Assembly: GCF_014836325.1 (NCBI RefSeq)
Contig: NZ_JACSQZ010000027.1
Coordinates: 1-41,109, forward strand
Direction of reading: 5' to 3'
DNA: 41,109 bases
From: Clostridium gallinarum
Lineage (GTDB): Bacteria; Bacillota; Clostridia; Clostridiales; Clostridiaceae
Shown here: in pieces, positions 1-7,368 of the stretch
Layout: each line of letters starts with the position of its first letter
Position numbering within the stretch: the first letter of the stretch is position 1
Notes under the pieces: model-generated
The model's input: only the letters and a program-made list of their open reading frames with translations
Told to the model about the DNA's origin: nothing
Database searches by the model: none
Position numbers and translations under genes: made by a program

Positions 1-389
1 ATATAAAATCAATTAATTATTTAGAAAATATTTTAGAGAGAGAAGAAGCAATAAAAAATGGCTATGATGAAGTTATATTTTTAAATGAAAGTGGATATTT
101 ATCAGAGGGAAGTATGTCTAATATATTTATTATAAAAAATAATAAAATTTTTACTCCTGATATTAATCAAGGACTTCTTCCAGGAATAATTAGAAATTTT
201 ATTGTAGAAAGATATAATGTTATTGAAAAGAGAATTACTTTAGAGGAATTATTTAACGCAGATGAAATATTTATTACAAATAGTATATTAGGTATAATGA
301 AAATAAGTAAAATTGAAAATAAAATTTTAGTGGAAAACAAGCTTACTAATATTATTAAAGAAGAGTATAACCAAATGATTGAAAGCTAG
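1..389 (+). CDS. pabC: Aminodeoxychorismate lyase, 3' part (partial)
   Basis: The gene enters from outside the window. The frame is open from base 3, so the ATG at 114 is internal and not the start. The visible C-terminal part reads [12 protein letters not shown], then [20 protein letters not shown] and LLPGIIRNF, the class IV PLP-dependent aminotransferase pattern (PabC/IlvE/DAAT fold). In PabC these segments form the cofactor and substrate pocket. PabC turns 4-amino-4-deoxychorismate into p-aminobenzoate and pyruvate in the cytosol. The call as PabC rather than IlvE rests mainly on context: folE follows after 11 bases, then folP and folB-folK. The PLP lysine would lie upstream of the window and cannot be checked. 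Confidence 0.85.
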   Translation, partial: IKSINYLENILEREEAIKNGYDEVIFLNESGYLSEGSMSNIFIIKNNKIFTPDINQGLLPGIIRNFIVERYNVIEKRITLEELFNADEIFITNSILGIMKISKIENKILVENKLTNIIKEEYNQMIES

Positions 390-400
390 GAGGCAGATTA

Positions 401-955
401 ATGATAGATATAGAGAAGATAAAAGAAGGAGTAAAACTAATAATTGAAGGTATAGGGGAAGATCCTAATAGAGAAGGGTTAGTAGAAACTCCAGATAGAA
501 TAGCTAGGATGTATGAAGAAATTTTTTCAGGTATAGGTAGTACAGCTGAAAATGAGTTAGCAAAAACTTTTACTGTTGAAGGAAATGATTTAGTTTTGGA
601 GAAGGATATAACTTTTTACTCTATGTGTGAACATCATTTAGTACCTTTTTATGGTAAAGCACATATAGCTTATATACCAAAAGGAAAAGTTGCAGGCCTT
701 TCAAAACTTGCTAGATGTGTAGAAGTTTATTCTAAAAAACCACAATTACAAGAGAGACTTACAACTGAAATTGCAGATGCATTAATGAAGTATTTGGATG
801 CAGAAGGTGTTATGGTAGTTATTGAAGGTGAACACATGTGTATGACTATGAGAGGCGTGAAAAAGCCAGGAGCTAAAACTGTTACAACAACATATAGAGG
901 ATGTTTTAAAGAAGATTATGAATTAAGAAAAGAAGTAATGAGCTTTATTAAATAG
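401..955 (+). CDS. folE: GTP cyclohydrolase I
   Basis: 184 residues, normal for the family. It converts GTP to 7,8-dihydroneopterin triphosphate, the first step of the pterin branch of folate synthesis; the family works as a cytosolic homodecamer. The zinc-site motif SMCEHH gives Cys76 and His79, and EHMCMTMRG gives Cys147, so all three zinc ligands expected of the zinc-dependent FolE type are present. [13 protein letters not shown] near residues 28-40 is the usual N-terminal signature. The start ATG has an AGGAGG-like site (taggaggcagatta) and sits 11 bases after pabC, so the two are very likely cotranscribed. Confidence 0.97.
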   Translation: MIDIEKIKEGVKLIIEGIGEDPNREGLVETPDRIARMYEEIFSGIGSTAENELAKTFTVEGNDLVLEKDITFYSMCEHHLVPFYGKAHIAYIPKGKVAGLSKLARCVEVYSKKPQLQERLTTEIADALMKYLDAEGVMVVIEGEHMCMTMRGVKKPGAKTVTTTYRGCFKEDYELRKEVMSFIK

Positions 956-976
956 CCTATTATAAGAGGTGATAAT

Positions 977-1450
977 TTGGAAAATGTAAATAAAATTTTA
1001 AATCATCCTAAATACAAAAAATTATTAAATGAATTAAATGATTTAGAAAAACATAGAGAATTCTGTAATCATACAATAGAGCACTTTTTAGATGTAGCAA
1101 GAATTTCTTATATATTTATATTAGAGAAAGGTTTAAGTTATAGTAAAGAGATTGTTTATACTATAGCATTATTACACGATATAGGTAGAGTTTTAGAGTA
1201 TAATAATGGAATAGATCATCATGAAGGAAGTGTTATTATAGCTAATGAGCTATTAGAAGAAACATCTTTTACTACTGAAGAAAAAGACTTAATTATTAAG
1301 GCTATTAGGGATCATAGGAAAGAATGTGATGATGAATTATCTAAAATAATTTATAAAAGTGATAAGCTTTCAAGGAATTGTTTTAATTGTAAGGCTTACA
1401 ATGAATGTTATTGGGATAAAGAAAAGAAAAATAATGAAATAACAATATAG
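977..1450 (+). CDS. HD-domain phosphohydrolase in the folate operon
   Basis: 157 residues with TTG start, preceded by agaggtgataat. HD-superfamily metal ligands are visible: His36 in HTIEHFLDVAR, the HD doublet at 67-68 in ALLHDIGR, His81/His82 in IDHHEGS, His113 in RDHRKE and Asp129 in KSDKLSR. The C-terminus has a Cys cluster (Cys135, Cys138, Cys144 in NCFNCKAYNEC), possibly a metal site. HD proteins hydrolyse phosphate esters, often of nucleotides. It lies 21 bases after folE and 14 before folP, and no Nudix or alkaline-phosphatase-like FolQ is seen in the operon. A role in dephosphorylating dihydroneopterin triphosphate is therefore a reasonable inference from context, not shown by the sequence. 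Confidence 0.85.
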   Translation: MENVNKILNHPKYKKLLNELNDLEKHREFCNHTIEHFLDVARISYIFILEKGLSYSKEIVYTIALLHDIGRVLEYNNGIDHHEGSVIIANELLEETSFTTEEKDLIIKAIRDHRKECDDELSKIIYKSDKLSRNCFNCKAYNECYWDKEKKNNEITI

Positions 1451-1464
1451 TAAGGGAGAAAGAG

Positions 1465-2274
1465 ATGAAGATAGGTAATAAAATTATTAATTTAGATGAG
1501 AGAACTTATGTTATGGGTATATTAAATGTAACTCCAGATTCTTTTTCTGATGGTGGAAGTTATAATGAAGTTGAAGCAGCCGTTAAAAGAGCTAAAGAAA
1601 TGGTAGAAGAAGGAGCAGATATAATAGATATAGGTGGGGAATCTACAAGACCTGGAGCTGAATTTGTTTCAGAAGAGGAAGAAATAAATAGAGTTGTTCC
1701 TATAATTAAGGCTATAAAAGAAGAACTTGATGTTTTAATTTCTATAGATACATATAAAAGTAAAACAGCAGAAGAAGCTATTAAAGCAGGAGCTGATATT
1801 ATAAATGATATTTGGGGATTTAAAAAAGATACTAATATGGCAAATATAGCAGTAAAATATAATGTTCCTTGTATTTTAATGCATAATAGGGAAACAAATA
1901 ATTATAGAAACTTAATGAAAGATGTTTTAGAAGATCTAATTGAAAGTATAAATATAGCTTTAGACGCAGGGGTTAAAAGAGAACAAATTATACTTGATCC
2001 AGGCATAGGGTTTGCAAAGGATTATGAACAAAATCTAATTGTAATGAATAATTTAGAAAAAATTATTTCGATTGGATTTCCTGTATTATTAGCTACATCT
2101 AGAAAATCAATGATAGGTTTAACTTTAAATCTCCCTGTAGATAAAAGAGTAGAAGGAACAGTTGCAACTACAGTTATGGGGATAATGAAGGGATGTAAAA
2201 TGGTTAGAGTACATGATGTTCTAGAAAATAAAAGGGCTTGTGTAATGACTGATAAAATATTAAGTAAGAAATAG
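1465..2274 (+). CDS. folP: Dihydropteroate synthase
   Basis: 269 residues, normal length. It condenses 6-hydroxymethyl-dihydropterin pyrophosphate with p-aminobenzoate to give dihydropteroate; this family is the sulfonamide target. Both signatures are present: GILNVTPDSFSDGG near residues 18-31 (pyrophosphate-binding loop) and DIGGESTRPGA near 55-65 (pABA-side loop). DPGIGFAKDYEQN and TSRKSMIG, the conserved Asp and Lys/Ser-Arg segments of the TIM barrel, follow. An AGGGAG-type site precedes the ATG. It sits in the folate operon, 14 bases after the HD gene and 10 before folB-folK. Confidence 0.97.
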   Translation: MKIGNKIINLDERTYVMGILNVTPDSFSDGGSYNEVEAAVKRAKEMVEEGADIIDIGGESTRPGAEFVSEEEEINRVVPIIKAIKEELDVLISIDTYKSKTAEEAIKAGADIINDIWGFKKDTNMANIAVKYNVPCILMHNRETNNYRNLMKDVLEDLIESINIALDAGVKREQIILDPGIGFAKDYEQNLIVMNNLEKIISIGFPVLLATSRKSMIGLTLNLPVDKRVEGTVATTVMGIMKGCKMVRVHDVLENKRACVMTDKILSKK

Positions 2275-2284
2275 AGGTAAAGCT

Positions 2285-3103
2285 ATGGATAAATTATATT
2301 TGAAAGATGTTGAAATATTTGCAAATCATGGTGTATTTCAAGAAGAAAAAAACTTAGGACAAAAGTTTATATTATCCTTAGAATTAGATGTTGATTTAAG
2401 AGAAGCGGCAGTAACTGGAGATTTAAGTAAATCAATTCACTATGGAGAATTATGTCATAATATTGAAAGGGAATTTCAAAAAGAAAGTTATGATTTAATT
2501 GAAACAGCAACAGAAAAAATAGCAGAATATGTTTTATATAATTATAATTTAGTAAAGGGGGTTAAGGTTTTATTAAAAAAACCTTGGGCACCTATAGGAA
2601 GACATTTAGATAGTGCAGCAGTTGAAGTATATAGAAAATGGCATAAAGTTTATATTTCTATTGGAAGTAATATTGGGGATAAGGAAGAAAATATAAATCA
2701 AGCAATAGATAAGCTTAAAGAATTTAGAGAAATTAAAGTTTTAAAGATTTCGAGTATAATCGAAACTGAGCCTTGGGGATATGAAGAACAAGATACATTT
2801 AAAAATGCAGCTATAGAAATAGAAACTTTCTTAAATCCTAAAGAACTTATGACTATATTACTAAATATAGAAAAGGAAATGAAGAGAGAAAGAATAATTA
2901 AATGGGGACCGAGAATCATAGATTTAGATATTATCTTTTTTGATGATTATATATCTTCAGATGAATATGTAACTATACCACATCCTAGAATGGAAGAGAG
3001 AGAATTTGTTTTAGAGCCTTTAAATGAAATTGCCCCTAATTTCATACATCCATTAAATAATAAAAGAGTCTTTAAAATGTTAGAGGAAATAAAAAATAAA
3101 TAG
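2285..3103 (+). CDS. folB-folK: Dihydroneopterin aldolase / HPPK fusion
   Basis: 272 residues in two domains. Residues 1 to about 118 are FolB (MDKLYLKDVEIFANHGVF, then LLKKPWAPIGRHLDSAAVEV), which cleaves dihydroneopterin to 6-hydroxymethyl-dihydropterin. Residues about 121-272 are FolK (VYISIGSNIGDKEENI, ETEPWGYEEQDTFKNA, and the signature GPRIIDLDI at 208-216), which adds pyrophosphate from ATP. The product is the FolP substrate, so the fusion supplies FolP directly. Such folB-folK fusions are known in clostridia. It is the last gene of the operon, 10 bases after folP, and is followed by a strong terminator. Confidence 0.96.
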   Translation: MDKLYLKDVEIFANHGVFQEEKNLGQKFILSLELDVDLREAAVTGDLSKSIHYGELCHNIEREFQKESYDLIETATEKIAEYVLYNYNLVKGVKVLLKKPWAPIGRHLDSAAVEVYRKWHKVYISIGSNIGDKEENINQAIDKLKEFREIKVLKISSIIETEPWGYEEQDTFKNAAIEIETFLNPKELMTILLNIEKEMKRERIIKWGPRIIDLDIIFFDDYISSDEYVTIPHPRMEEREFVLEPLNEIAPNFIHPLNNKRVFKMLEEIKNK

Positions 3104-3110
3104 CCTAATA

Positions 3111-3144
3111 AAATAAGGAGCTACCTTTTGGTAGTTCCTTATTT
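3111..3144 (+). terminator. Terminator of the folate operon
   Basis: Inverted repeat AAATAAGGAgCTACC / GGTAGtTCCTTATTT with a TTTT loop, followed by a T-rich run, 8 bases after the folB-folK stop. The AAATAAGG arm gives a T-run on the other strand too, so it may also serve the convergent lipoprotein gene. Confidence 0.85.
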
Positions 3145-3154
3145 ATTATAGAAA

Positions 3155-3643
3155 TTAACCCTCAAAGCCTCTAGAAACCTTTTTTATATATTCACAATAC
3201 TTATAAATATTATAATAATCAGGAATTCCTTCCATTGATATAGTATCTTGAGGATAAATACCATCCCAAGGATGAATGGATATTAATTTATCATTATAAG
3301 CATTTATTATATATTTTTCTTTTTCAAACTCAATGATAATTTCATATTCAGGTGATAAATTTTCATCTATTTCTATATCATAATTATCATTATCTATATT
3401 ATCTATAAATTCAGGGATAATACTATGTTCTTTTTTACTTACTTCATAATATTTATATACATTTAAATCAAATATTTTAATTGTATATGATTCTTCATTC
3501 TTTATGTGATTTTCAATTTCACTTGTATAATAATTTATTTTTGGTTTATTTTTAGGGCTTATGTATTGAGATTTATTAAAATTGCAACTGGTTAAGAGTA
3601 ATGAAATTAGAATAGCTAAAAAGACTGTAATATACTTTTTCAT
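3155..3643 (-). CDS. Small secreted lipoprotein, unknown function
   Basis: 162 residues. The N-terminus MKKYITVFLAILISLLLTSC is a lipoprotein signal peptide with lipobox LTSC, so the mature protein should be lipid-anchored on the outer face of the membrane at Cys20. The rest is acidic and rich in Tyr, Ile and Asp/Glu (for example DNIDNDNYDIEIDENLSPEY), with no motif I recognise. A good ribosome site (aaaggaggtttcc read on the minus strand) precedes the ATG. It is convergent with the folate operon and divergent from the pyruvate-kinase-like gene. Confidence 0.8.
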   Translation of the reverse strand: MKKYITVFLAILISLLLTSCNFNKSQYISPKNKPKINYYTSEIENHIKNEESYTIKIFDLNVYKYYEVSKKEHSIIPEFIDNIDNDNYDIEIDENLSPEYEIIIEFEKEKYIINAYNDKLISIHPWDGIYPQDTISMEGIPDYYNIYKYCEYIKKVSRGFEG

Positions 3644-3836
3644 GGAAACCTCCTTTAAATTTAACTATATACTAACTTATTCTTTACTATAATACTTTAG
3701 AACATTTCTATTAAAAAGAGAGTAAGAATAAAAATTTATTAAATGACTATGGTTATATAATTATTTAATAGATTTTGGTAATAAAATAGATATTTTAATA
3801 GTAAAAATAAGTGATAATAATAATTAGGAGAATTCA

Positions 3837-4856
3837 ATGAATATAATTGCAACTGTAGGCCCAAAGTCTATAGATAAATGGATAATTAAAGAACTGGTGG
3901 AAAATGGAGTGGAGACATTAAGATTGAATTGTTCACACTTTAATATGGAAGACTTTGAAAAAGTAATAAGTTACTCAAAAAGTTTAAAAAATAGAGTACA
4001 TATACTTATAGATTTATCAGGAAAGAAAGTAAGGGTATCAGAAGAGTTAAAATATATTTATAAAGTTTATAATAATCAAGAGGTATTTTTTTGTGGGGAA
4101 GATTATTATAAAAATTTAGATTTTGAAATGGAGAAGGGAAAAAAATATATTCCGTTAAATTTAACAGCAGATAAATTGAGGAAAAGTAATATTAAAGAAA
4201 TATCTATGAAAGATAATACAATGGGGTTTAAAATTTTAAATATAAGTAATGGAATAGTAAGGGCAAAAGTATTAAAGGGAGGAATAATAAGAGGGGGAAA
4301 GGGATGTAATATTTCTGAATTATGTAATGATAATAAAGAATTAAGTTATAAAGATAAAGAAAATATAAAATGGGCAATAGAAAATGAAATAGATATTATA
4401 TGTCAATCATTTGTAGAAGAGAGAGAGGATATAGAAAATATAATTAAATTTATAGACAAAGAAAATAATAGATGTAAAAAAGATATTTGGGCTAAGATTG
4501 AAACACCAAAAGGTATAGAAAACTTAAATGAAATACTAGATATTGTTGATACTGTAGTTATAGGAAGAGGGGATTTAGTTCCTGAGTCTGGAATGTTAAA
4601 TTCTGTTAAATTACAAGAAAAAGCTATAAATATAATAAAGAATAGAAATAAAAATGTTATAATAGCTACTAATTTATTAAATAGTATGAAAAATGGACAG
4701 TTAGCAACTTTACCTGAAGTAGAAAGTATATATAATTTTATTAATTTAGATGTAGATGGTTTTTTATTGGCAGGAGAAACATCTATAGGTAAGGTGCCAG
4801 TACAAACAGTTAGATTTTTGAAAGATGCAATAGATTATTATAGTGTTGAGGAGTAA
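3837..4856 (+). CDS. Short pyruvate-kinase-like protein lacking the C-terminal domain
   Basis: 339 residues against about 470 or more for true pyruvate kinases. The barrel and an insert B-like domain are visible, but the C-terminal allosteric domain is absent. Kept: RLNCSH (29-34, canonical RxNxSHG), KIET with Lys220 and Glu222 (catalytic Lys and metal ligand in the family), GRGDL (243-247) and LAGETSIGKVP (311-321). Changed: the potassium/phosphate loop DTKGPEIR is DLSGKKVR (59-66), so Thr and Lys are replaced. It could be an active monofunctional variant, an enzyme of another phosphoenolpyruvate reaction, or a regulator; I cannot decide. Its stop lies one base before the ATG of a 33-residue membrane peptide. 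Confidence 0.85.
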   Translation: MNIIATVGPKSIDKWIIKELVENGVETLRLNCSHFNMEDFEKVISYSKSLKNRVHILIDLSGKKVRVSEELKYIYKVYNNQEVFFCGEDYYKNLDFEMEKGKKYIPLNLTADKLRKSNIKEISMKDNTMGFKILNISNGIVRAKVLKGGIIRGGKGCNISELCNDNKELSYKDKENIKWAIENEIDIICQSFVEEREDIENIIKFIDKENNRCKKDIWAKIETPKGIENLNEILDIVDTVVIGRGDLVPESGMLNSVKLQEKAINIIKNRNKNVIIATNLLNSMKNGQLATLPEVESIYNFINLDVDGFLLAGETSIGKVPVQTVRFLKDAIDYYSVEE

Positions 4857-4857
4857 A

Positions 4858-4959
4858 ATGGAAAAAGAAAAAAAGTTAATAATATTATTATGGATTATCA
4901 TGGGGATAATAATATTAATTTTACTTTTATATGTATATAATATGTTAATTAAGTTTTGA
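4858..4959 (+). CDS. 33-residue membrane peptide
   Basis: Starts MEKEKKLIILLWIIMG and continues as one hydrophobic stretch (IIILILLLYVYNML) ending IKF. This is a charged N-terminus and a single predicted transmembrane helix. A good ribosome site, gaggagtaaa, overlaps the stop region of the pyruvate-kinase-like gene, so translation is probably coupled. No family recognised. Confidence 0.6.
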   Translation: MEKEKKLIILLWIIMGIIILILLLYVYNMLIKF

Positions 4960-5061
4960 ATAAATACATTTTTAGGCTTTGTAACAATATTGACATAATA
5001 ACATAGTATTATATAAATATAGTTGTTAGTGCTTAACAATTAGTTATTTATCCCCTTAATT

Positions 5062-5094
5062 AAAAATGATATCCATAATGGATATCATTTTTTA
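5062..5094. terminator. Bidirectional terminator
   Basis: Near-perfect palindrome AAAAATGATATCCAT / ATGGATATCATTTTTT with A-run before and T-run after. It lies between the plus-strand pyruvate-kinase-like unit and the minus-strand DUF1540 gene and can serve both. Confidence 0.85.
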
Positions 5095-5100
5095 TTTGTA

Positions 5101-5421
5101 TTATTTTCTACAAAAGCTTTCACAACTTGTTTCACTATATAAGTTAGCTCCATTACCTGAAACATAGATTGAATCAAGGGAGCATAGCTGATTGTCGTTA
5201 TATTTGCAACTTTCAACATTACAAACTAAGCAATCACAAGGATTTCCTTCTTCAAAAATATTATTAGTTAAAGTCCCATAAGTTTTACTATCTAAAAATG
5301 AACCACAAGAAGTATCATCATCTTTATTAGAGTTTTTACCAACGATATTTATTCTATTAGAATGGCATACCATATCTTTATTATGAGAGCAGTTAACTGC
5401 ATTACAATTAATCAAGTTCAT
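5101..5421 (-). CDS. Double DUF1540 cysteine-rich protein
   Basis: 106 residues made of two copies of a Cys-rich unit. Unit 1 is INCNAVNCSHNKDMVC followed by TSCGSF; unit 2 is LVCNVESCKYNDNQLC followed by TSCESF. Each gives four spaced Cys, the DUF1540 pattern, which suggests metal binding, though the function is not known. It begins 13 bases after the reverse rubrerythrin stop and has its own aaaggagag site, so it is probably the second gene of that unit. Residues are polar with no signal peptide, so it is cytosolic. Confidence 0.85.
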   Translation of the reverse strand: MNLINCNAVNCSHNKDMVCHSNRINIVGKNSNKDDDTSCGSFLDSKTYGTLTNNIFEEGNPCDCLVCNVESCKYNDNQLCSLDSIYVSGNGANLYSETSCESFCRK

Positions 5422-5434
5422 TAAAATCTCTCCT

Positions 5435-5977
5435 TTATTTGAAATATCTATCTAATAAGCCCTTAAAAGCGCATCCATGCCTAGCTTCATCTTTACACAT
5501 TTCATGAACTGTATCATGGATAGCATCTAGATTAAGTTCTTTAGCTAAAGTTGCTAATTGCTTTTTACCATCACAAGCACCATATTCAGCTTCAACTCTA
5601 GCTTGTAAATTTGCTTTAGTGTCAGCTACTACAACTTCACCTAAAATTTCTGCAAATTTACTTGCATGTTCTGCTTCCTCATATGCAATTCTTTTATATG
5701 CTTCAGCAACTTCAGGATAACCTTCACGATCAGCTTGGCGAGACATTGCTAAATACATACCAACCTCAGTACATTCAGCAGTAAAGTTAGATCTTAAGGC
5801 ATCTAAAATTTCTGAATTAAGGTCTGAGGCTGTTCCAATTTGGTGTTCATCTGCCCAATCCATTCCATCTTTTAATTCTTTAAACTTTTCAGCTCCTACT
5901 TTACAAACGGGGCAAATTTCTGGGGGGTTATCTCCAGTATGGATATAACCACAAATAGTACATACGAATTTTTTCAT
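5435..5977 (-). CDS. Reverse rubrerythrin (N-terminal rubredoxin domain)
   Basis: 180 residues. The rubredoxin-type centre is at the N-terminus (FVCTICGY, Cys6 and Cys9; EICPVCK, Cys22 and Cys25), followed by a four-helix diiron domain ([48 protein letters not shown]). Classical rubrerythrin has the opposite order, so this is the reverse type described in clostridia as an NADH-linked peroxide/oxygen reductase. It should protect the cytosol from oxygen and H2O2. The ribosome site aaaaggaggaatata is strong. Confidence 0.93.
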   Translation of the reverse strand: MKKFVCTICGYIHTGDNPPEICPVCKVGAEKFKELKDGMDWADEHQIGTASDLNSEILDALRSNFTAECTEVGMYLAMSRQADREGYPEVAEAYKRIAYEEAEHASKFAEILGEVVVADTKANLQARVEAEYGACDGKKQLATLAKELNLDAIHDTVHEMCKDEARHGCAFKGLLDRYFK

Positions 5978-5990
5978 TTATATTCCTCCT

Positions 5991-6039
5991 TTTAGTAAAT
6001 TTATCTAGTATATAAAAGACAATAGTAGTATTTACTAAA
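5991..6039 (-). promoter_or_regulatory. Inverted repeat around the rubrerythrin promoter
   Basis: TTTAGTAAAT (5991-6000) and its exact complement ATTTACTAAA (6030-6039) flank a TATACT-like -10 read on the minus strand (6008-6013). The placement fits an operator pair or a 5' leader stem. No clear PerR box is seen. Confidence 0.45.
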
Positions 6040-6143
6040 TTGAATAAAAAATACATAAATAATTTATTTTACATTTGTGTATTTTGTTATATTTTGCTAA
6101 AATATACTGGAAAAAGTTATTAATTTACAGAAGGGAGATAATA

Positions 6144-6965
6144 ATGAAACTTATAAGAAAAATTATAAATTTGATTGAAGGTAACTTAAAAGTAAAGATA
6201 GGAATATCAGCAGTTTTAATAGTAGCATTAGTTGTAGTATTAATTAGTGGTGCGATTTATTCAAATCAAATAAATAAGAAGAATTTATCTTTTAAGGTTA
6301 CTAAAAATAATAATTCAGATGAAAATGATAATAAGAAAATAGAAAATAATAATAAAGAAAAAGAAATTAATGATAAAAAAGAAGAATTAGAAGAAATTAA
6401 GAAAAAAATTAAAGAATTAGATGAAGACATAGATATAGAGAAAACTGAAGGAAGTTTAGATGATGATATAGTTTATTATAATAATTTATATAATGAATTA
6501 TTAAAAGAAAAAGAAGAGGAAAATGTAGAAGAAGAACAAGAAAATCAGGAAGATGATAGCAATATTTGGAATCCGAACTATTCTACAGAAAGTGGTTCAA
6601 CAAGTGGATGGGAATCCAATAGTGTAGGTGGCTCAACAGATGGAGGATCATCCAATAGTGGAAGTGACTCAACAGGTGGAGGATCATCTAATAGTGGAAG
6701 TGGTTCAACAGGTGGAGAATCATCTGATAGTGGAAGTGATTCAGCAAATGGAGATTCTTCAAATAGTGAAAATGATCCAAACAGTGGAGAATCATCAAGT
6801 GATGAAAGTGGTTCAACAGATAATGAAACAATAGAAGATGAATTAGATAACTCAAATAGCAATTTAGAAACACAAGAAGAATCACTAAATTCAGAAGGGG
6901 ATTCTCAAGGATTAACAGATACTTTAGATGTTATAGTTGACAAAGTTGATGAAGTAAATCAATAG
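6144..6965 (+). CDS. Membrane-anchored protein with Ser/Gly repeat tail
   Basis: 273 residues from the ATG at 6144, chosen because aagggagataata precedes it; the frame is open further upstream without a good site. Order: a basic N-terminus, one TM helix (VKIGISAVLIVALVVVLISG, about residues 18-38), a Lys/Glu/Asn-rich stretch likely coiled coil (about 50-140), then a low-complexity tail of repeated GGSSNSGSDSTG-like units (about 150-225) and an acidic end. The tail is built of short tandem DNA repeats of about 30 bases (6610-6800). Topology and composition suggest a cell-surface spacer. No known domain; no LPXTG motif or second anchor. Confidence 0.75.
   Translation: MKLIRKIINLIEGNLKVKIGISAVLIVALVVVLISGAIYSNQINKKNLSFKVTKNNNSDENDNKKIENNNKEKEINDKKEELEEIKKKIKELDEDIDIEKTEGSLDDDIVYYNNLYNELLKEKEEENVEEEQENQEDDSNIWNPNYSTESGSTSGWESNSVGGSTDGGSSNSGSDSTGGGSSNSGSGSTGGESSDSGSDSANGDSSNSENDPNSGESSSDESGSTDNETIEDELDNSNSNLETQEESLNSEGDSQGLTDTLDVIVDKVDEVNQ
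6610..6800 (+). repeat. Imperfect tandem repeats encoding the Ser/Gly tail
   Basis: Repeated units of the form aatagtggaagtg-tcaac-ggtggaga-tcatc, about 30 to 33 bases each, at least four to five copies. Repeat number is likely to vary between strains by slippage. Confidence 0.75.
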
Positions 6966-7007
6966 AATATTTTAAATAGAAATTAATAAAGTAATTTTAA
7001 AACATAT

Positions 7008-7055
7008 AAAGGTGTTATGATAATAATGTTGATATTATCATAACACCTTTATTAG
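7008..7055. terminator. Terminator after the Ser/Gly protein
   Basis: Perfect 18-bp arms AAAGGTGTTATGATAATA / TATTATCATAACACCTTT with a 7-base loop, followed by an AT-rich tract. The flanking A-run allows use on both strands. Confidence 0.85.
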
Positions 7056-7140
7056 GTTGAATTTTTATAGAATATTTATTTTGTATTATTTTTAGTGATA
7101 AATTAGTAGTTTATAAAAGAGAAAAATTACAAAAATAAAA

Positions 7141-7182
7141 ATGGCTTTATCAAAAGGTGTTAAAACCTAGTGATAAAGCCAT
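7141..7182 (-). terminator. Original host terminator of tRNA-Leu, left of the element
   Basis: Arms ATGGCTTTATCA / TGATAAAGCCAT with an inner AGGT/ACCT stem. Read on the minus strand it is followed by a run of T (complement of aaaaataaaaa at about 7130-7140). Before insertion it would have followed the tRNA gene now at 20895-20977; the element separated them and brought its own copy. Confidence 0.75.
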
Positions 7183-7215
7183 TTCTTATAAATATTGGTG
7201 CCGGCAGTGGGAATC
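7161..7215. repeat. attL: 55-bp core direct repeat
   Basis: Identical to 20860-20914. It begins taaaacctagtgataaagcc and ends with 20 bases (7196-7215) equal to the 3' end of tRNA-Leu including CCA. The tRNA homology stops exactly at the repeat edge, so this is a remnant and not a tRNA gene. Confidence 0.93.
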
Positions 7216-7318
7216 AAAATATTATTTTTGGTACAAGCCTTAAATATGTTTATACTCTTGATATTTAAAGGGTTTGTGTTATTTAGCTAATTATATTATT
7301 TTTATTAATTGTTACACT

Positions 7319-7345
7319 AGTTGTAACAAAAAGTGTAACAAAAAA
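7319..7345. repeat. Left integrase arm-type site
   Basis: 27 bases with TTGTAAC and GTGTAAC, 26/27 identical and in the same orientation as 20808-20834 near the other end. An inverted GTTACA copy at 7311 adds a third half-site. Position about 100 bases inside the core fits the arm sites bound by the N-terminal domain of tyrosine integrases. Confidence 0.65.
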
Positions 7346-7368
7346 TAGGCTGATATGAATATACCAAC

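Noticed and set aside
114..389. Complete 91-residue gene starting at 114
   Set aside because: The frame is open to the window edge and the upstream residues match class IV aminotransferases, so 114 is internal.
3837..4856. Ordinary pyruvate kinase
   Set aside because: About 130 residues too short, missing the C-terminal domain, with the conserved DTKGPEIR loop changed.
4764..5039. 91-residue minus-strand open frame
   Set aside because: AT-rich frame antisense to the pyruvate-kinase-like gene end and the small peptide, with no ribosome site.
6610..6800. Possible CRISPR array
   Set aside because: The repeats are contiguous, imperfect and in-frame coding units without unique spacers, and no cas gene is present.
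6578..6862. Antisense and alternate-frame ORFs over the Ser/Gly repeats
   Set aside because: Repetitive coding DNA keeps several frames open; only the plus frame has a ribosome site, a membrane anchor and a sensible composition.
7196..7215. Second tRNA-Leu at the left end
   Set aside because: Only the last 20 bases of the tRNA are present; identity stops at the edge of the att repeat.
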